NCBI RefSeq assembly: GCF_030463535.1 | Contig: NC_132894.1 | Coordinates: forward strand, 26,680,625 to 26,744,624 | Direction of reading: 5' to 3' | DNA length: 64,000 nt | From: Salminus brasiliensis | Lineage: Eukaryota > Chordata > Actinopteri > Characiformes > Bryconidae | Shown: positions 24,044-36,510 of the stretch, piece by piece | Layout: every line of letters starts with the position of its first letter | How positions within the stretch are numbered: the first letter of the stretch is position 1 | The notes under the pieces: model-generated | What the model saw: only the letters and a program-made list of their open reading frames with translations | What the model was told of the DNA's origin: nothing | Databases searched by the model: none | Program-made: the position numbers and the translations under genes

Positions 24044-26130
24044 TTCCTATAGTCAAGGCTATTTTCTATAGACTAAGAAAATAAATATATATTGTAATAT
24101 AGGAATACATAGAAAATAAAGTATTAGTAAAATAAAAAAAAATACTGATCAAATATAGCATGACATCTATGTTGTTTTATACATTTTAAATAAAAAAATA
24201 AACATTTACCAAAGGTAAAGGTAAACACCCTAAATTTAACTAAAAAATGTTCACGCTTTATTTCTTATCTCTTCTCATTCTTTTAATGTCTGAAATGCAA
24301 ATATTTACTATGCAAAGTAACCAGTAAACCCACATGGTTTTCTTGGTTTTTATTTGACATGTTTATGACCATGTTTATGTTAGGGACTAGTTTGCTTTAT
24401 TTATTTGTGTTTTTAAATATGTTTTACAGCACAAATCAGGAGATTGTACATGTACATGTAGCATAAAAATTGTAAATTAGTGTCTCTTGTATCAGGCAGC
24501 ATATTAAAAATTGTTTTGTGTAATAACACTCTGTGAAGTGGCATTTAACATTTTCAGATGTCTGGTTCCTGAATTATTCTGATTCAGCTAGTGTCTCTAC
24601 AAAGCATTCTCAATGATCGTCCTCATATAATAACTATTTAATATTGCAGACATCGGATGGTCAAGTATATGTTATATCCTAAAATAACCATGCTTGTTAC
24701 TAATCTCATCCCAGTGAGCTTACTTCAGCTTGTAGGTTTCAATTCTGACCAGTACAATTCATGAAGTACAATAAATTATTATGGGATTAATTAATTTTAC
24801 TTGTATACATTACATTTCAGCATGTAAAAATTTGAAGATCAAATGTTGCGCAAGAATAGAACGTTTTATTGGCCACAACTAATACTGTTACTTGTATAGA
24901 CTGAATTCCTGATATCAAGAAAGAGTAAATTAAGAGCTAAAGTGGCTTTACATAACATTGCCCTCACACTGAAGTTACCTTGCTGTTACTTTAGATGATT
25001 AAATGAAGTAAAAGCAGCTGCTGAAAAAAGGTGTAAATGAAGGCCTTAAAAAGAGTACAGGACCTGAAGTTATAGGTGCTGCTCTCCTTTTTATGCTAAC
25101 TAAGTACTCACTCTTTTGCATTCTTGCATACAGAATTATATCTTGGGTCCCTAACATGGTCCCTAGCATGTTCTGCTTTGGGACTCCAACTGATAAGAAG
25201 TAGCTTTAACATACAACACTAAAGTCAGTGAGGAGTGACTAAAAGCAAAGGTACTGTTGCCTACAGAAAATTTAATTGAGCACACAAACATGAGTGATGT
25301 GAGGGATTAAATATAACAGGACTAAAATAAGCCTAAGTATAAGGAAACGCAGTATCATTCACACCTTTAGCTAAACTTAAGTGCTGACTTAAACTTAAGT
25401 ACCTGTAGGTCTAGCAGCAAGGCCCAAAAGCTGCTAGGCAGGGACTACATCGTTGCTGTCCAATGAAAAACATGAATGAATTTATAGGCAAAGGCAAAAA
25501 TAGAAGTCTGTGTAAAATAAAAGGTAAATAAAAGTAATTTAGAGCATTTCTATTGGTCCATCAATCCAGAATTATTTACCATGTACAGAGCAGCTAGAGG
25601 GTTCAAACCATGGAAAAAACTAGAAACAGACAAAACTGGACGTACATGGTTTTCACCGGACAGCAGCAATATGAACCACCCTTTTGTTGCCACAGAAATT
25701 GAGATATAGTCATCTATTCAGCCTACAATATTTTACCTCTGTCCATTTACGTTCATTTTCTCAACTTCTGACTGAAGTTGAAGTTTCTTAAAAAGACACA
25801 AACCAAAGCAACTGCAAACAGAATGAATTATAATAGACGCAGTAACATAAACAAACTGTTGAACTTATAGGATCTGAAAGGATACAGGATCTGAAATTGA
25901 ACTTAATGGATAAAGAGGTGTTCTCCAAGGTAATGTAAAATGACCAAGCATGTCCAAAAGCTGGAGAGGTCAGGGTCATTCATGTGTAAAATTGGTCAAA
26001 TGTGTCTCAAAAACATCAGGCCCAAAATCACTCACTGAATATAAATCACTGTGTATGAGAAACATGAGAATAAAGCTGACTCGGTGAATAAATAAATAGC
26101 TAAATCGTTTGTAAAGTTCTTGCTGCTGCG
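23661..26130. other. Intergenic DNA between divergent MARVELD3 and USP10
   Basis: Very AT-rich. It holds ATT/ATA trinucleotide runs (about 23740-23830 and 23965-23996), a (TA)n tract (23996-24038) and otherwise unremarkable sequence. No coding region or RNA gene was recognised. Confidence 0.6.
23996..24038. repeat. (TA)n microsatellite
   Basis: Pure TA dinucleotides following an ATA/ATAATA run. Confidence 0.95.
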
Positions 26131-26314
26131 TGTCGGTTGTTAAAATGAGGATTTGCTTTGCCCCATGCGCTGCGGCTACAGTCCCGCTAAGTCCCAGAAG
26201 TTTGAATGTGCGCGTCCCCTCCTACCCCGGACGTGAACGAGAGAGTGTGTGTGTGTGTGTGCGCGTGTGTGTGTGTGCGAGCGCGAGAGAGAGTAGAGAG
26301 AGAGGCGAGACAAA

Positions 26315-26344
26315 GATGGCGGCGACGGCGGGTGAAGCAGCGTG
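26315..26344 (+). other. Upstream ORF 1 in USP10 leader (9 codons)
   Basis: The ATG in the YY1-like element opens MAATAGEAA and stops at TGA (26342-26344). The context (aagATGg) is favourable. It is translated only if transcription begins upstream of 26315. Confidence 0.5.
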
Positions 26345-26405
26345 ACTCGGTGTAGCGGCGGCACACAACCCGAAATAAAACCGCGGCGAGAGTGGCGACT
26401 AGGGG

Positions 26406-26426
26406 AATGGAGGGCATGACACAGTA
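26406..26426 (+). other. Upstream ORF 2 in USP10 leader (6 codons)
   Basis: ATG at 26406 in good context (ggaATGg) encodes MEGMTQ, then TAG. It ends 99 bp before the main start. Confidence 0.5.
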
Positions 26427-26525
26427 GGCGACTGCCTGTGAAAGTCTTGCAGCTGCAAAACAGATCTTCTGCCCCGAGAGAATATTCGTCGTGTGGTTGA
26501 GGAGAGGGCAGATTTCACCGGGAGC

Positions 26526-26546
26526 ATGGCTTCACGCAGCAACCAG
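26526..26546 (+). CDS. USP10: USP10 coding exon 1 (start)
   Basis: ATG at 26526 (gggagcATGG) encodes MASRSNQ, donor AACCAG|gtagcg. Seven codons, phase 0, matching the first exon size in human. Confidence 0.92.
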
Positions 26547-29500
26547 GTAGCGCTCAGCTGCACGAGCTCCGGCTTTCCCCGCAACGAATTCAGTCTTTTT
26601 AACGGACATACATCTCGAGATGGGACGGCTGGAGTGCGATAGTATTAGCTGTGCGCTGTGTTTGAATGCGGAGGACGTGTGGTGTAAAATGTAGCTAGCT
26701 AGCTAGCTAACTCGCTCATGCTTGTGCTGGAGTGCTCATTGAAACGCACGCACGCACGCACACGCAGCTCTCCAGCGTGGTGCAGGCCCACAGCCTGCTT
26801 CCTCACATTCACCACATTCAGTAGCCTAGCTCGCTACCAGGGGCGTTAGTAGCGCCGTTGCGTTGATGCTTTACCAAACCAGGATTCGGCGTTTAGCAGG
26901 GAAAGCCGTAAAGCGTTGTTCATCTCTGGTGTGACGTTTTTCTTAGTTGAGCAATGTGGTGTGAGTGAGTGTGCGCCTGGCCCAACTGCAGCAGGCCCGT
27001 TCCTGGCAGCATGCAGCTCCAGTTAACGGCCGCTAGCTGGCTAACAGAGCTAATGTGACTAGGCACTGTGAGGATACTCGCAAACTGCATGTTCAGCGAA
27101 TATATATTTTTGTAAATCAGTGAGCAAACCCTGACCTAATATACTACATCTAATAAGACCACACTGTAACGAGTCCTTTATGCACTGTATTAGCTAGTGT
27201 TTTAAAGGAATCGTGGCTGCTGGTCAGGTGGTGGTAGCTAATGACTTGACAGTGTGGTGGGCCTGTTGATTGGGGGCGGGCTCGTTGTTGCTCGTTTTTA
27301 GCGATTTCATTCAATATCATTCATTGGCTTAGGCGGTTAATAGAAACCACGACACGCGATTTTTAACGCTTTATGTGGCTGAAATGAAATCTATTATAAA
27401 CTTCAGCGTTAACCTTTTTTATTTTAGATGGTCTTATCCTGGGAGCTAGCAAGTGAACTTGCTCCGACTGCCAATTCGCGCATGCATTGACGTTAGCTAG
27501 CCACTTAGCTAACGTTAGCTAGCTCCCCGCCTCTTCGGGATGGCTCTGCAGCCACTAAAGCCACTGTCCGTTTTTTTCGTTTTCTCGTCACTTGTTCGCG
27601 ATACGGATTATGATTTTCGCTCAATGTGGAGATAGCTAGTCTGAGAGTGAGCCGTTTTAACGAGGCGGATAACTTGGCTAGCTAGCTGTCTAACGTTACC
27701 CTCTTCAGTAGGAAGGTATGCTAGCTGACTCGCACCACAGCCTTGCCGTGTGGTGGGTAATGAGGCATTAAGGGTATTAGTATGTGAAAGGTAAGGAGTT
27801 AGTTAACGCGGATCTAGCGCCTTGACAAACAGGCATTTCATTGGATTTCAAGCTTTAGTTATCTTGTTTGCCCTTCAGGTCGAGTTTTCTGTTTCGAATA
27901 TAAAAAAAAATGAAGTTCTCCCATTAAATAAAGAGAGCCCCCTAATGTTTTGTAGCTCTGAGGAAGTAGCTGCTTAATTATAGCACTGAAAAGCCATCAG
28001 TGTGCTAATTTGGTGTGTGAAGTTTCTTTACACTCTCATAAAACGTCCAGTTTTCATATTTGAATGACGATTAGAGTTCATTCATTCATAGTTGATTAAA
28101 TCACCCACACACTATGTGAGAAGTGGATTACTACGGTCAAGGTAATTTTCATATTGGAACAGCTAACTCTGAGCAGTTATGGTGCTCTAGCTGTATTGTG
28201 CCTGTAGTGGAGGTTTTTACTGGTGCCAGCATTGTCACCCTGTGCGTAAATGAGTCCAGGATATGTGCAGTGTTTCAGACACAAAAAAGTGCCCACATGT
28301 TAGTTATGCCTACTTGCTGTACTTAAACCACAGCATACAAATTCGTCCAGTTCAGCTCCAAATGGTCACCATTTACAGTAGAAAAATTCCTGATGTCCCT
28401 GCAATTCCACATTGTGTAAACAAGTGTCTGCTTCACCCAAGCAACTGCTTGAAATGCATGCATCTCCTGCCTGGCAGATTCTTTTGCAGTGTGTCATGCA
28501 AGCTGGTTGAGGTTATGTATCTATTAAGGGTTTGTGACCGTTTCAGTTGGCCATTTCTAGCAGGGATGGAGCAACGCTGAATTGTTTCAGTGTCACATGA
28601 GCGGCAGGCAGGGAGGGAGGTGGGTTGACTGTCAGGGTCCTTGAATGAAAAAGCAAACTGAAAAAGGAAGTTAGGGAAACACTAAAGGGTGTGGCAAAAG
28701 AACTCGGTTGTCATTTCTTTGTAGCAAATTTAAAAAGAGATGGTTCATATATTTTTTGATTAAGATGTTTTGGTTCTGTTGGTTTGCTGTTACAATGCAG
28801 AGTGTGAACCAGCACATATGCTAAATGTGTGCTTGTTTGATTTAATGTTATGCTCTAATGCAGTTGGGTTTAGCCATATGTGGTGAACTGTCTGGTCAGT
28901 GGTGGTAAAAAGGTATTAAATAAAAGTGGGACAGGGGGCATATGCGGCAGTGGGTGAGATTGCAAGGTGCACATTTTATCAGTTGTGGGCAATAGTGTTG
29001 TAACCTGAAAATCCAGTGGAGCCACTCCTCTCTGCTCCCCATTGGCCTACAGGTGTTTGGTTGTGTGTGTGTGTGTGAGAGAGAGAGAGAGGGTTTTATA
29101 AAATTCCATCTCGCCCAGCAGTACTGCGGTATGTTCGAGGTATGACTTTACACGTGAATGTGAATTTCTTTTTAGTTTCATCTTAGATGAAATGATAGTG
29201 TTGATGTTTCCACATACTGCATCAGAAGACACAGTTAAGCAATTTTGAGTGACATGCTAAAACTCATGATGGCCCATATTGCGTGTACCTTGCCCCGGTT
29301 GTGTCTCTTGTTTCGTGAGTGTGTCGTCACCACAGCATGTTGAAATAATACAGATGGCTAATTTGAGGTAATCCCCTCTCCAAATGACCAGCGAGGGGGA
29401 GCTTAGTGTGGTACGTGTGGCATGCCTGCAGAAAGAGGCAAAGGGACATTCTTTCTGTTGTGGTTGTATTAGCAGCCCAGAGGCCGTCGGATAACAGCTC

Positions 29501-30700
29501 GCTGTTTGTCACTTGTAGTGCCGTTTCAGCAGTGGTCAGTTGCAAAGAGTTACATGTGCTTGAGCTGCACTTTCTTTTTTCTCTGGCTGCCTTTTCATAT
29601 GTCCAGCGCTCAGCGTGAAGGGGGATTTATCTCCACGTTTACAGAGCCTGTTTCACTTTTCCCTTTCAACCTGTTGTTGTAAGGAGTTAAGTGTGTGCTT
29701 CTAGTAACTATTCGCCCCTGTTTAGGTAATCTTAGATTTTCTTATTTGAACAGATCTCAAAACTTTATGCATCTTCATGTTTCATATGCAAGTGTCTTCC
29801 CTCTATTTAGGGCTGAATTTCTGCAAACCACTCAGTACACAACAGACTGTTACGCTTGTGGTGCTATTGGGATTAAGTTAATTATAGACTGCTGGGGGAA
29901 AGCAGGTTAGTGGCAGGGGAGTGGGGTCACCATTCTCAGACAGACAAAGATTGGATAAGCTTGGTGTGACCAGTTTGAAGAGCAAAAAAAAACAGTTTTG
30001 GGTCGTATTTATTCTGGTGGTTTGTCAATGTTGGTGCTAACCTTTTTCTCTTGTACTGTGAAAGAATGTGTAGCTGTATGGATGGCAAGTGGCTTCAGAC
30101 ATTTTGTATCAAATAACCTAAGCAGTACTTCTCTGGTTAAGATGTCTTTCAGTGTTTCCTACTTTGTAGCTGTTGGTAGGTCATCTGGTGAGAAGCTTTA
30201 TTGTAGGCCAGAGATACTTGGGGTTAATCTCAGTTGGAAGCAATAGGATTTTCTAAAGTGAACTGCAGAAATGCCGGTCTCACTCTGGTCTATGGGTCTA
30301 GTGTATTCTCAGGGCACTGCCTTCTCTGGACACTGCTTGTGCCCAGGCGTGTCATGTGAAGTATGTTAGGGATGCAACATCACAAAGCATCCGGCGGTCC
30401 TATTACAGCTGTTAAAACAAATGAGAACGCAGCAAGGATTCTGATATGCCAACTCTAGGAGCCTCCCCAGGGGAATGTGAGGTTGATGTAACTTTTATCA
30501 ATAGGTTTTCCCACGAATAGATGTTCTTGCGGAGCAGGGAGGGGGCAGGTCTGTTACAGGGCAGACCAGTTTTCAAGCCAGTTCTGTTTTGGCATTGAAA
30601 ACTGTTAAACAGTAAGGTCTAGAAATTGGCTGCAAAATGTAGGCGTATTGATATTTTCCTCAGTTCAGTCAAAAGCTGGCTTTGAAGTTCACTCACTCGC

Positions 30701-30766
<66 letters not shown>

Positions 30767-33700
30767 AGTGGGGCATGTGGGAGCCATATTGCCATGCTAA
30801 TGCTACATGACTCATCACTTTTCAGTTAGTGCTTAACTTTTTCCCAAACTGATAATCAAATGATATTGGATTTTCTGACTTTAAGGTTGCGTTTACTTGG
30901 ACTGTGTTTTGGTTAGCTTTCCTTTACTCACCCCTTTCCCCCTTTTTCTGGGTGATCCTGTGCAAGCCTATGAAACTGGATTGCAGACTAAAAGGTGTTC
31001 TCACAAAGCTGCGGCAGTGCATATTGCTGCCTGTAAACTCACCTCAGCATCACATTCACATTTCACACAGCTCCAAACACCTCCAGAAGCACTAAAGCGA
31101 TGTATGTCAGCGTTCTTGATTTGTCAAAGCAGGCCAGACAGTTGTCTGTATCCAGTATCTGTCATACAACGCATGAATAACAAATGACAGATTGTCCAAA
31201 TGTATGCAAAATTAAGTTGTTCACGTTTAATGCAGTCTTCAGTGAACAAGAGATTTGACTAGCATTAGAAAAACATTTGAAAAGAGTAGATGCATAATAA
31301 AGTGGAATATGGGGACAAACCAGTTTAGATGTTAAATTCACATGGGGGGATTACATTTCTTTATTTAACAGGACAGCAACAGAAATAAATAAAAACTGAC
31401 ATATTAAACACTTTTAAATACTAAACAGTTGAGATGGGTTTTAGGTTGAAATTTTAAAGCACAATGGGAACATCAGTAGTGGGAAGTTGTTTAAAGCTTT
31501 AAATGCAAAAAAAAACCTTGAAGTAAATCTGAAAGCGAGTAAAGAGGTGCTAATGCAGGAAGTATGTGTATGCAACAGCTTTTATGCAAATTAAAAGTAT
31601 TTCTAATATAATGCATGTTCATGAAATGCTAGCAAAACAAGACCGCGTAAACAAAGGAAAAAAGCAATGCAGAACAGGAAGGAAAGAAGAGCGGGAAGAA
31701 TAACGCACTGCATACATATGTGAAAATTGTATTGTACATATCATTATCATAAGAGGACTAGAAAAGGTTCAACCAAAATTCTAACTGATGTTAAAAATTT
31801 AAACTAAGAGAGCAAAGTGTGTGTTTTGGTGTCAAGCCTATTGATCCTAGGTATGCATCTGCATACTTGTAATTATGATGTGTGGGTGTCTTATCTCTAG
31901 GTCTATATAAATGCTCCATTCAATGAAAGGTTCTTCACGTTTAGGTGGTGGAGGGGTCTTAATTTTAGAACATTTGGAACATGTGATAATTGGTGTTTGT
32001 TTTTTCTTGCAGTACATCTTTGGGGAGTTCAGCCCAGATGAGTTCAATCAGTTCTTTGTGACTCCTCGATGTTATGTTGAGGTAATAAAGGTCATATTTA
32101 AAAAAAAAAAATGTTTAATTGGAGATTGTCTGTAGCTGTCATTGATGTATTTTATGTTGCCATCATACAGCCAATCTCGCTAATGGCTTTTTGTAATCTC
32201 GTTAGTGTTCACAGAGCTGACATGATGAATATAGATATAGAATATAGAACAATGCTGGTCATCTAGACTTGGAGTTGGCCAAGCAAATGAATAATGCATA
32301 ATTTTTCATATTTTATTACAACACCATGGTTAACATTGGAATGATCTTGCGTTGTGAGAACAAGTCCAATGTGCATGTCAAAGCATTATATGATGGTTGT
32401 TGTATTTACAGCTTTGCTCATGGTTTTCTTGTTTCTTCCTCCTAAATACACAGCTTCCCCCCTTCAATGACAAAGTCTCCTGCGTCAGCCATAACTCAGG
32501 TAAGGTCATTGCTTAATGTCCATGCTTTAATTCAGTCAGTGGTTATGACCTCAGATCCCCCAGAAAACTCAGTGATTAAAATTCCTCACGTCTGCCACTT
32601 ATTTAGGGCTGTTCAGCATCTTGATGTTGAAAAGATTCCCTCTTCAGTGCCTGAGCGCCTTGTATCGTAATCATTGAGAAGTTTAAAGAATGCTCTGTAC
32701 ACTTCTGCCCTGATCTGATCCTGATCCTGAACCAGCGAAAGTGCCAACAAAATTACAGTGCCCTCTCATTACTGTTTATTTACCCTGATTTGTATTAACC
32801 ATTTAGGAGGTTACTGCCCTCCTGCTGTGCCTTACATAACGGAATCTATGAGACGGCAGGTTTGCGGTGAGTTGTGGGTTTGACGCACAGTGCCTTATTC
32901 TTCTTGTTTACGCTGCAGAACTTCAGCCGGTTCTAAAACTCAGATTGCTTTCTAAACTTTGCCTTTTATCAATCTGAAACCCTTCCCTCTCATTTCTGCC
33001 TGTTTGATAATCTGTGAAGCTTTGCATGCTTAGATGCCAACAGATTCCTCTCTGACGTATAAATGCATCTGCACAGCAGGCTTGGAGTTGACTTAAGGTT
33101 TTTAAGCGATAATTAGCCTTTTGGACATTCTCTGCTAATACCCCTCAAGAGAACTGCTCCAGGGTATAGTGGCAGTCCTCAAGGAGTTCTAACAAACCAT
33201 TAAAAACAACATTCTTGTTCTGTCAGATATATTGACCCTTAATAGCTGTGTCCTCCCTTCTCTCTTGGAATGAACCCTGTTGAATTAATACTAACCGAGA
33301 ACTATGGCCATTATCGAATTACTACACAAAAATCAGTAACCCTGTTCCTTTTTTCCTCCATGGTGACTTTTTGGTGGCTTGGAGCTGGTTATTTAACTTT
33401 GAGCATTTTTTTTTTTTCCTGAGAATTTTTTGACTTGTAATCATTAACACAGTTCTTAGGATCATTTCAAATCGTCTCTTACTGCTTCACTTCCTTGCAT
33501 CACAGCACAGCAGCCACTTTTGTGAATGAGACTGACCTCAACTTTGGGGTAATGGGGCAATAATTACTGTTAATGTGGAATAGATGTTTTGGTAGGGCTG
33601 ACCAGAATAGTGTGAATAATTTTTACATTAGTATTGTCTTTATACAGTATTTAATAGCAACAGCATTGTGGCCTCACTTTCCAAGTAGCCGTTGCAAAGC

Positions 33701-36454
33701 AGAGATGCCCTAAAAAAAATCATAACACATCAGCACTTTTTAAAATTATCTACAGAAGTTCAGATTTCAACAATCTGGTTAGACGGAGTTGGTCGAACAG
33801 TAATATGATTTGCCTTAAGATTTAGGGGAGGGGAAAATTAAGATGAATTTAATATATATTTACTTGACTGTGGGTGAAGTATCTACAAAGCTTATAAATG
33901 GTTTGTGAAATCACATGGCAACTGTGGGAAATTACTTCATACCAAAAACATGCATTTTCAATAAAAGGTTTGCATACTATGAAGGCATGGCAAGTTTGAT
34001 GAATCATATCAAAAATGTGTAGCTTCATCAAAATACCACTTGGTAAGTTACATGCCTAAATCTTAACCGTATAAACCGTTAAAAAAAATACATTGATGTT
34101 TTACACTGCAAAAACAAACTTGCTTCAAAACCTGCAAAACACTATTCTGGCCAGCCCTATATTTAAGTACATGGTAATTATTGTTTTACATTACTTTTTG
34201 TGATGTTTTTGGTAAGGTTAATGGGAAATTAATTTTGTTATTGTAGTTCTATGGAAAGAAAAGGATGAACAAAAAGGATAAGGATAAGTCATTTGAAACT
34301 GGACATGAATCAGTACCTCTTATTTGCGTATGCTAAATGTAATCTGCAGGAGAAGACTACCAGCACATTGAGTTTGGTGTGGACGAGGTGATGAGCTCAG
34401 AAACGGTGGACATGAAAGACCCCTTATGTAAAGTATCCAGTACTCTGAACCCTCAGGCTCCTGAGTTCATCCTGGGCTGCCAGCCGGCTCAGAAGGCCCT
34501 GCCCACGGCCACACCCGTTGCTGACATTCCAGATGGTGCAGACTTCAATTCTGTGGACTGTGCAGACTCTGAGGCCTCGGCCCTAGACACCCAACAGGCC
34601 TGCTCCGACCTGGATGGGGTCTCTAGCAGTCTGGGCCAGCGGGAGCGGAAGAAAAAGAAAAAACGACCGCCCGGATACTACAACTACTTGGAGGGCTCCA
34701 GCAACAGCAGCGGTGGGGCTGTGGATGGAGTGGCAGGCTCGGGGCTAGTGAATGGACATGCCCTTGGCGCTTCAGCTCTGCCTTCAGAGGACATGGTTGG
34801 CGAGGTGCTGCCGGGGCCGAGTTTGGCCCCAACTGCCCCTGTCACTTCCACTTCATCCACAGCTCTGGGTGCCCCTCCCTCCAGTCAGAGGACTTGTGAT
34901 AGCCCTGATGACTCCTTGTTGGACTTGACGAGCGGAGCTGCCTCTTTGTCGGACAATAACATTGTGGCTTCCTCGTCGTCTTCCTCTTCTTCCTCTCAGA
35001 GCAGTGGGCTGGCGGAGGGGGCCAGGACTGCAGAGCAGCATGCAGAGCCTCTGGCTCTGGAGAGCCCTGAACTGCTGGGCAGGGGAGGGCAAAGCCCCTG
35101 CCCGACTTCGCCCCCTCCTCCTCCTGCTGCTGTGGCAACCACTGCACCTGCTTCTGCTACTACTGATGAGGGCCGGCCTGAGGGCATGGGCCAGCCTAAC
35201 GGGCTGCTGGAGTTGTCCTCTGCCAACGGATCTGCAGATAGACTCCTGGACTCTTCTGAGACAAGGGAGACGCAGCCAGACTCCACTCCTGTCCCACCAC
35301 CCTCAGACTCAGAGGCACAGCCTGTGGCTGAGCAGGCATCTTCACCCGCTCCAGCATCAGCATCATCTGTGGTCAACCCCCCCAAATCCTGGGCCAGCCT
35401 TTTCCACAACTCCAAGCCTCTGCCTGGAGGTCCTCAGGCCTATGTGGAAGTGAAAAATGCACCCACTGTTGTGGCTGTGTCCCCAGCTGCCACTGAACTT
35501 CCTGAGAAGGTTTGTGAAACGCGGGAGGGCCCTGTTCCTGTGTCTGAGGATCCAATGGCCCCTAAATTGGCAGGTATGGTATCTACACAGCAAGGACTTA
35601 TGAGTAGTCAATACAATATTGTATCCTGAAAGCACTTCACTACTTTATATAAAACACTGAATTGTGCTCATCAGTGACGCAGTGAGCCTCAATTAACGGG
35701 TTACAGGGTGTAACCTAATTATGAGCCGGAATATAAACCACGCTACTTTAGTTTTTTTTTCTTTTTTTTTTCTCCTGATGGTTTTAATTGGACAATTGCA
35801 AAGTAGTTACACAAATTAGGTCAGTTGCCATTTTAGATGTTCGTTATCCCATTGTGTTTTTAAAATGTGTACCTGTGCTGTGCTGTGCTGGCCATTGGGT
35901 GGCAGCAGAACTCTTTACAGAAAGTAGGTCCAATGCTTCAGGTACTGGATGCTGTGTAAGACACAGGATTTTTTATACTGATGCTGAGGAGACACTGTAG
36001 GATTTTCTGTAGGAGTTTGTTTACTGCTTTAGGAACCTGGCCAGAAAAAATTGGTTTGAGCGAATACAATCTTGAGTGAATTGTTAGAGAGAGGAAAGAG
36101 GTTGCTTTTTCATATGAACAGCAGATGGGGCAAATGTGCAGCCAGCTGTGTCAGATGCAGCTCAGTGAACCAGGTCTTGGTCACTTTCTTTGATGTTTGA
36201 TTTGCAACTAACTATTGACCGAGCGTGGGTTCTCTGGGTCTGACAGCAATGCAGTACCAGACAATTTAGAAAAACTCTCTTAAACTGATTTTACGCATAC
36301 TGTGTCTGTGGTGTGAGCAACATGGAATATTTGTATTTTTTCAGTCTTAAGCAGCGCAGAATTTAGAGGGAAAATGCAATACAAATTTTATTGTGGATGT
36401 GCAGGCATGAAACATTTACCCAATAACTTCAAATCTGTCATGGATATGTAGACG

Positions 36455-36510
<56 letters not shown>

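Larger units (their letters stand above)
26140..26525 (+). promoter_or_regulatory. USP10: USP10 CpG-rich promoter and 5' leader
   Basis: CpG density rises sharply over about 26140-26600 against an AT-rich background, and there is no TATA box. An AAAGATGGCGGCG element at 26312-26324 matches the YY1 consensus (AAnATGGCGGC), which usually sits just downstream of TSSs in CpG promoters. Transcription therefore probably starts near 26250-26310, just after a GT/GA microsatellite. The leader holds two short uORFs. Confidence 0.7.

Noticed and set aside
23521-26530. Bidirectional promoter between MARVELD3 and USP10
   Set aside because: The genes are divergent, but the inferred starts are about 2.6 kb apart with AT-rich repeats between, so a shared core promoter is unlikely.
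34996-35415. 139-codon minus-strand frame opposite USP10 exon 4
   Set aside because: It is a shadow of biased codon composition in the Ser/Pro/Ala-rich sense frame.
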